A DNA stretch of 22,812 nucleotides. Origin: JBHJHK01 sp050330975 (GTDB taxonomy: Bacteria > Pseudomonadota > Gammaproteobacteria > Competibacterales > Competibacteraceae). This document shows, piece by piece, positions 21,332 through 22,812 of the stretch. The notes beneath the pieces are model-generated. The model was not told where the DNA came from. It ran no database searches and saw nothing but the letters and a program-made list of their open reading frames with translations. Position numbers and translations under genes: made by a program. Each line of letters begins with the position of its first letter. Within the stretch, counting starts at the first letter, position 1. The stretch lies in contig JBHJHK010000215.1 of the NCBI GenBank assembly GCA_050330975.1, forward strand, positions 1 through 22,812, given 5' to 3'.

Positions 21332-22812
21332 ATGCTACCCAGCACGTTGGACTGTAGCGTGTTTTCTCCAGAGGCCGAGCCGCGGGTTTTCTACAATAGC
21401 CCGAGTCGTCGGCGCGCCTATGCCGCCTTGTTGAGCGCCCTAAAAGAGGGGCGCCGGGTCGTCGCCTTGACGGGTCCCGCCGGCTGTGGAAAACGCACCC
21501 TGCTGCGCCGCTGTGGCGCGGCCATGGGCCAGGTCAACATGGCGACGCTAGACGCCCGCCATCTCACCCTCAAAGGCGCCCTGTCCGCCCTCTCCCGGGA
21601 ATTGACCGATACCCACCAAGACCGCAAGTACAACAATATTCAACAAATCCAAAAACAACTGAGCGAGCGCCACCAACGGGGCGAGCGATGGGTGGTGGCC
21701 CTGGATAACGCCGACGCCACACAACCCAACCTCATCAAGCATTTAATCCAGATCAACAATCTGCCCAGTGGCGACCTGGCCCTCTTCACCTTGGTATTGC
21801 TCGCCGAAGCCCCCTCTCCCCACTGGCCCTTTCCCCTCTGTGGGGAAACCCCTGTCACCGCCTCCCTGGAGCCCTTCCACCCCGCCGATGTCAACGCGTT
21901 TATCCAGCTCCAACTCCAAGCGGGGGGGCATCTGGAAAACCAATTGTTTTCCCCCCAGGCCATCGAGCGCATCGCCCACTATTCCCAAGGTGTGCCCGCC
22001 GCGGTCAACGCCCTGTGTGAACTGGCGTGGACCACGGCCTGCCAGGGGGTGGGCTAGGGGGTTATCACCGCCGAGGGGATAGACCGCGTGGCGCGGCGCT
22101 GGTCGGCCGATACCCCCCAGGGCTACGGCGCGGCCGGGGGGGCACCTCCGACATCCCATGCCCCGACCACGCCCACCGTCGACCGAGATCCCGAAGTCGC
22201 GGCGGCGACCCACGGCGGGGGATGGTGGTTGAAGGGTGTGGCTGCGGGTAGCTGCCTAGCCCTAGGGGTGGCCTTGGCGGGCTACTACGCCCTCGGGGGC
22301 GGCGAGACCGCTGCCGTGAGACCCGCTCCAGCCCTCGAGGGGACATCGTACTCCGGCCCGACGCTGAAAATTGCCGAGCCCGCCCCAGCCCGTCCAGCCC
22401 GTCCAGAGTCATCGCCAAGGCCTCAGACGACCTCGAATCGCCCATCGAATCGCCACCAGACGCCGGGTGGGAGCGACACTCCAGGCCTCGCTTCCCAGCC
22501 CACTGCACCTCCCGCCCCTTCTGCCGCGGTGGCGGTGCCCCCTCCGTCCCTCGAGATGCCGCGCATCCCCGAGGTCCGCCCGCGGCGCGATTTATCCACC
22601 CTGTCATCCGAGCTGACCAAGGCCCCCGGGAACGCCCTACTCGCCGTCCCCGCGGCCCCCTGGGGATCCGCACCGCCCACCCGGACCCCAACCGACGCGG
22701 GGGATGCGCCGTCTTTACCCTTTGCCATCGAAGACACCGGCCCCACCAGCCAAGCCAGCCGCCAGGGTGGCATCTTTGTAGAGCTCAAGCCCACGACGGA
22801 CGACCCCACCCA
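21332..22812 (+). CDS. AAA-ATPase-like membrane protein (DamX/ExeA type), in-frame TAG at codon 242, 3' end outside window
   Basis: A cytoplasmic ExeA-like AAA domain joined to one membrane helix and a periplasmic Pro-rich linker, the layout of DamX-like and other SPOR-domain proteins; any SPOR domain would lie beyond the window. ATG 21332 has GAGGTG upstream. Residues 40-240 form the AAA domain: Walker A GPAGCGKRT (48-56) has Arg where Ser/Thr is usual, and Walker B VVALDNAD (121-128) has Asn where Glu is usual, so ATP hydrolysis may be weak or absent. Codon 242 (22055-22057) is TAG. The same frame continues as GVITAEGIDRVARRW, the expected end of the AAA lid, then a helix at codons about 300-322 and a long Pro/Ala/Ser linker, open to the window end. 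Readthrough, a base error or two split proteins are all possible. Confidence 0.75.
22433..22455 (+). repeat. Short tandem repeat in the Pro-rich linker
   Basis: TCGAATCGCCCA is followed directly by TCGAATCGCCA; just upstream GCCCGTCCA occurs twice in tandem (about 22387-22404). Both fall in the low-complexity linker after the membrane helix, where replication slippage is tolerated. The second unit is one base shorter, but the frame stays open. Confidence 0.5.

Noticed and set aside
1..22812. Clean reassignment of TAG to a sense codon
   Set aside because: Not accepted as a conclusion: only two cases are in view, a TAA case coexists, no suppressor tRNA is visible, and other odd substitutions raise the chance of base errors. 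It is kept only as a testable finding.

Overview
The window looks like chromosomal DNA of a GC-rich gammaproteobacterium. The evidence is a FabA/FabB pair, a PhoB-PhoR-Ppx cluster, a YebC-RuvC-RuvA block, and proteins that align residue by residue with Escherichia coli relatives. The strongly acidic exported proteins and the enlarged periplasmic parts of PstC and PstA would suit a marine or halophilic member, but I cannot name a genus. I saw no rRNA, tRNA, CRISPR array, insertion sequence or prophage. Both ends cut through genes.

Layout. 1-1515: the 3' end of fabA, then fabB. 1564-3307: a small two-helix membrane protein, phnH, and a DUF1045 'phosphonate metabolism' protein whose catalytic motifs have eroded. 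3372-6168: a good Pho box followed by a secreted DUF4214/5'-nucleotidase-type phosphatase. 6465-12353: pstS, pstC, pstA, pstB, phoU. 12275-15915, minus strand: phoB, phoR, ppx, with the 3' end of ppx overlapping the 3' end of phoU. 16076-19666: transaldolase, nudB, yebC, ruvC, ruvA; no ruvB follows. 19694-20689, minus strand: a MerR-type regulator. 20690-21331: a non-coding region rich in dyads and 11-bp-phased repeats. 21332 to the end: a DamX/ExeA-like AAA-transmembrane protein that runs off the window.

Biologically, the first two thirds form a phosphorus-acquisition block. An exported phosphatase releases phosphate, PstSCAB imports it, PhoU and PhoR sense transport, PhoB activates, and Ppx handles polyphosphate or (p)ppGpp. 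A PhoB site with a well-placed -10 lies before the phosphatase, and a weaker one before phoB.

The most unusual signal is three otherwise well-conserved genes each interrupted by one in-frame stop codon: pstA (TAG, 9230-9232), nudB (TAA, 17257-17259) and the AAA/TM gene (TAG, 22055-22057). In each, clear homology or domain architecture continues in the same frame. None of the 20 genes whose end is visible terminates with TAG. This could reflect suppression or recoding, genuine gene decay, or base errors in the sequence. The sequence alone cannot decide, and several other substitutions at normally invariant residues (fabA, DUF1045, the Walker motifs) make base errors or decay serious alternatives. 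The intergenic region at 20.7-21.3 kb is the second area worth attention.
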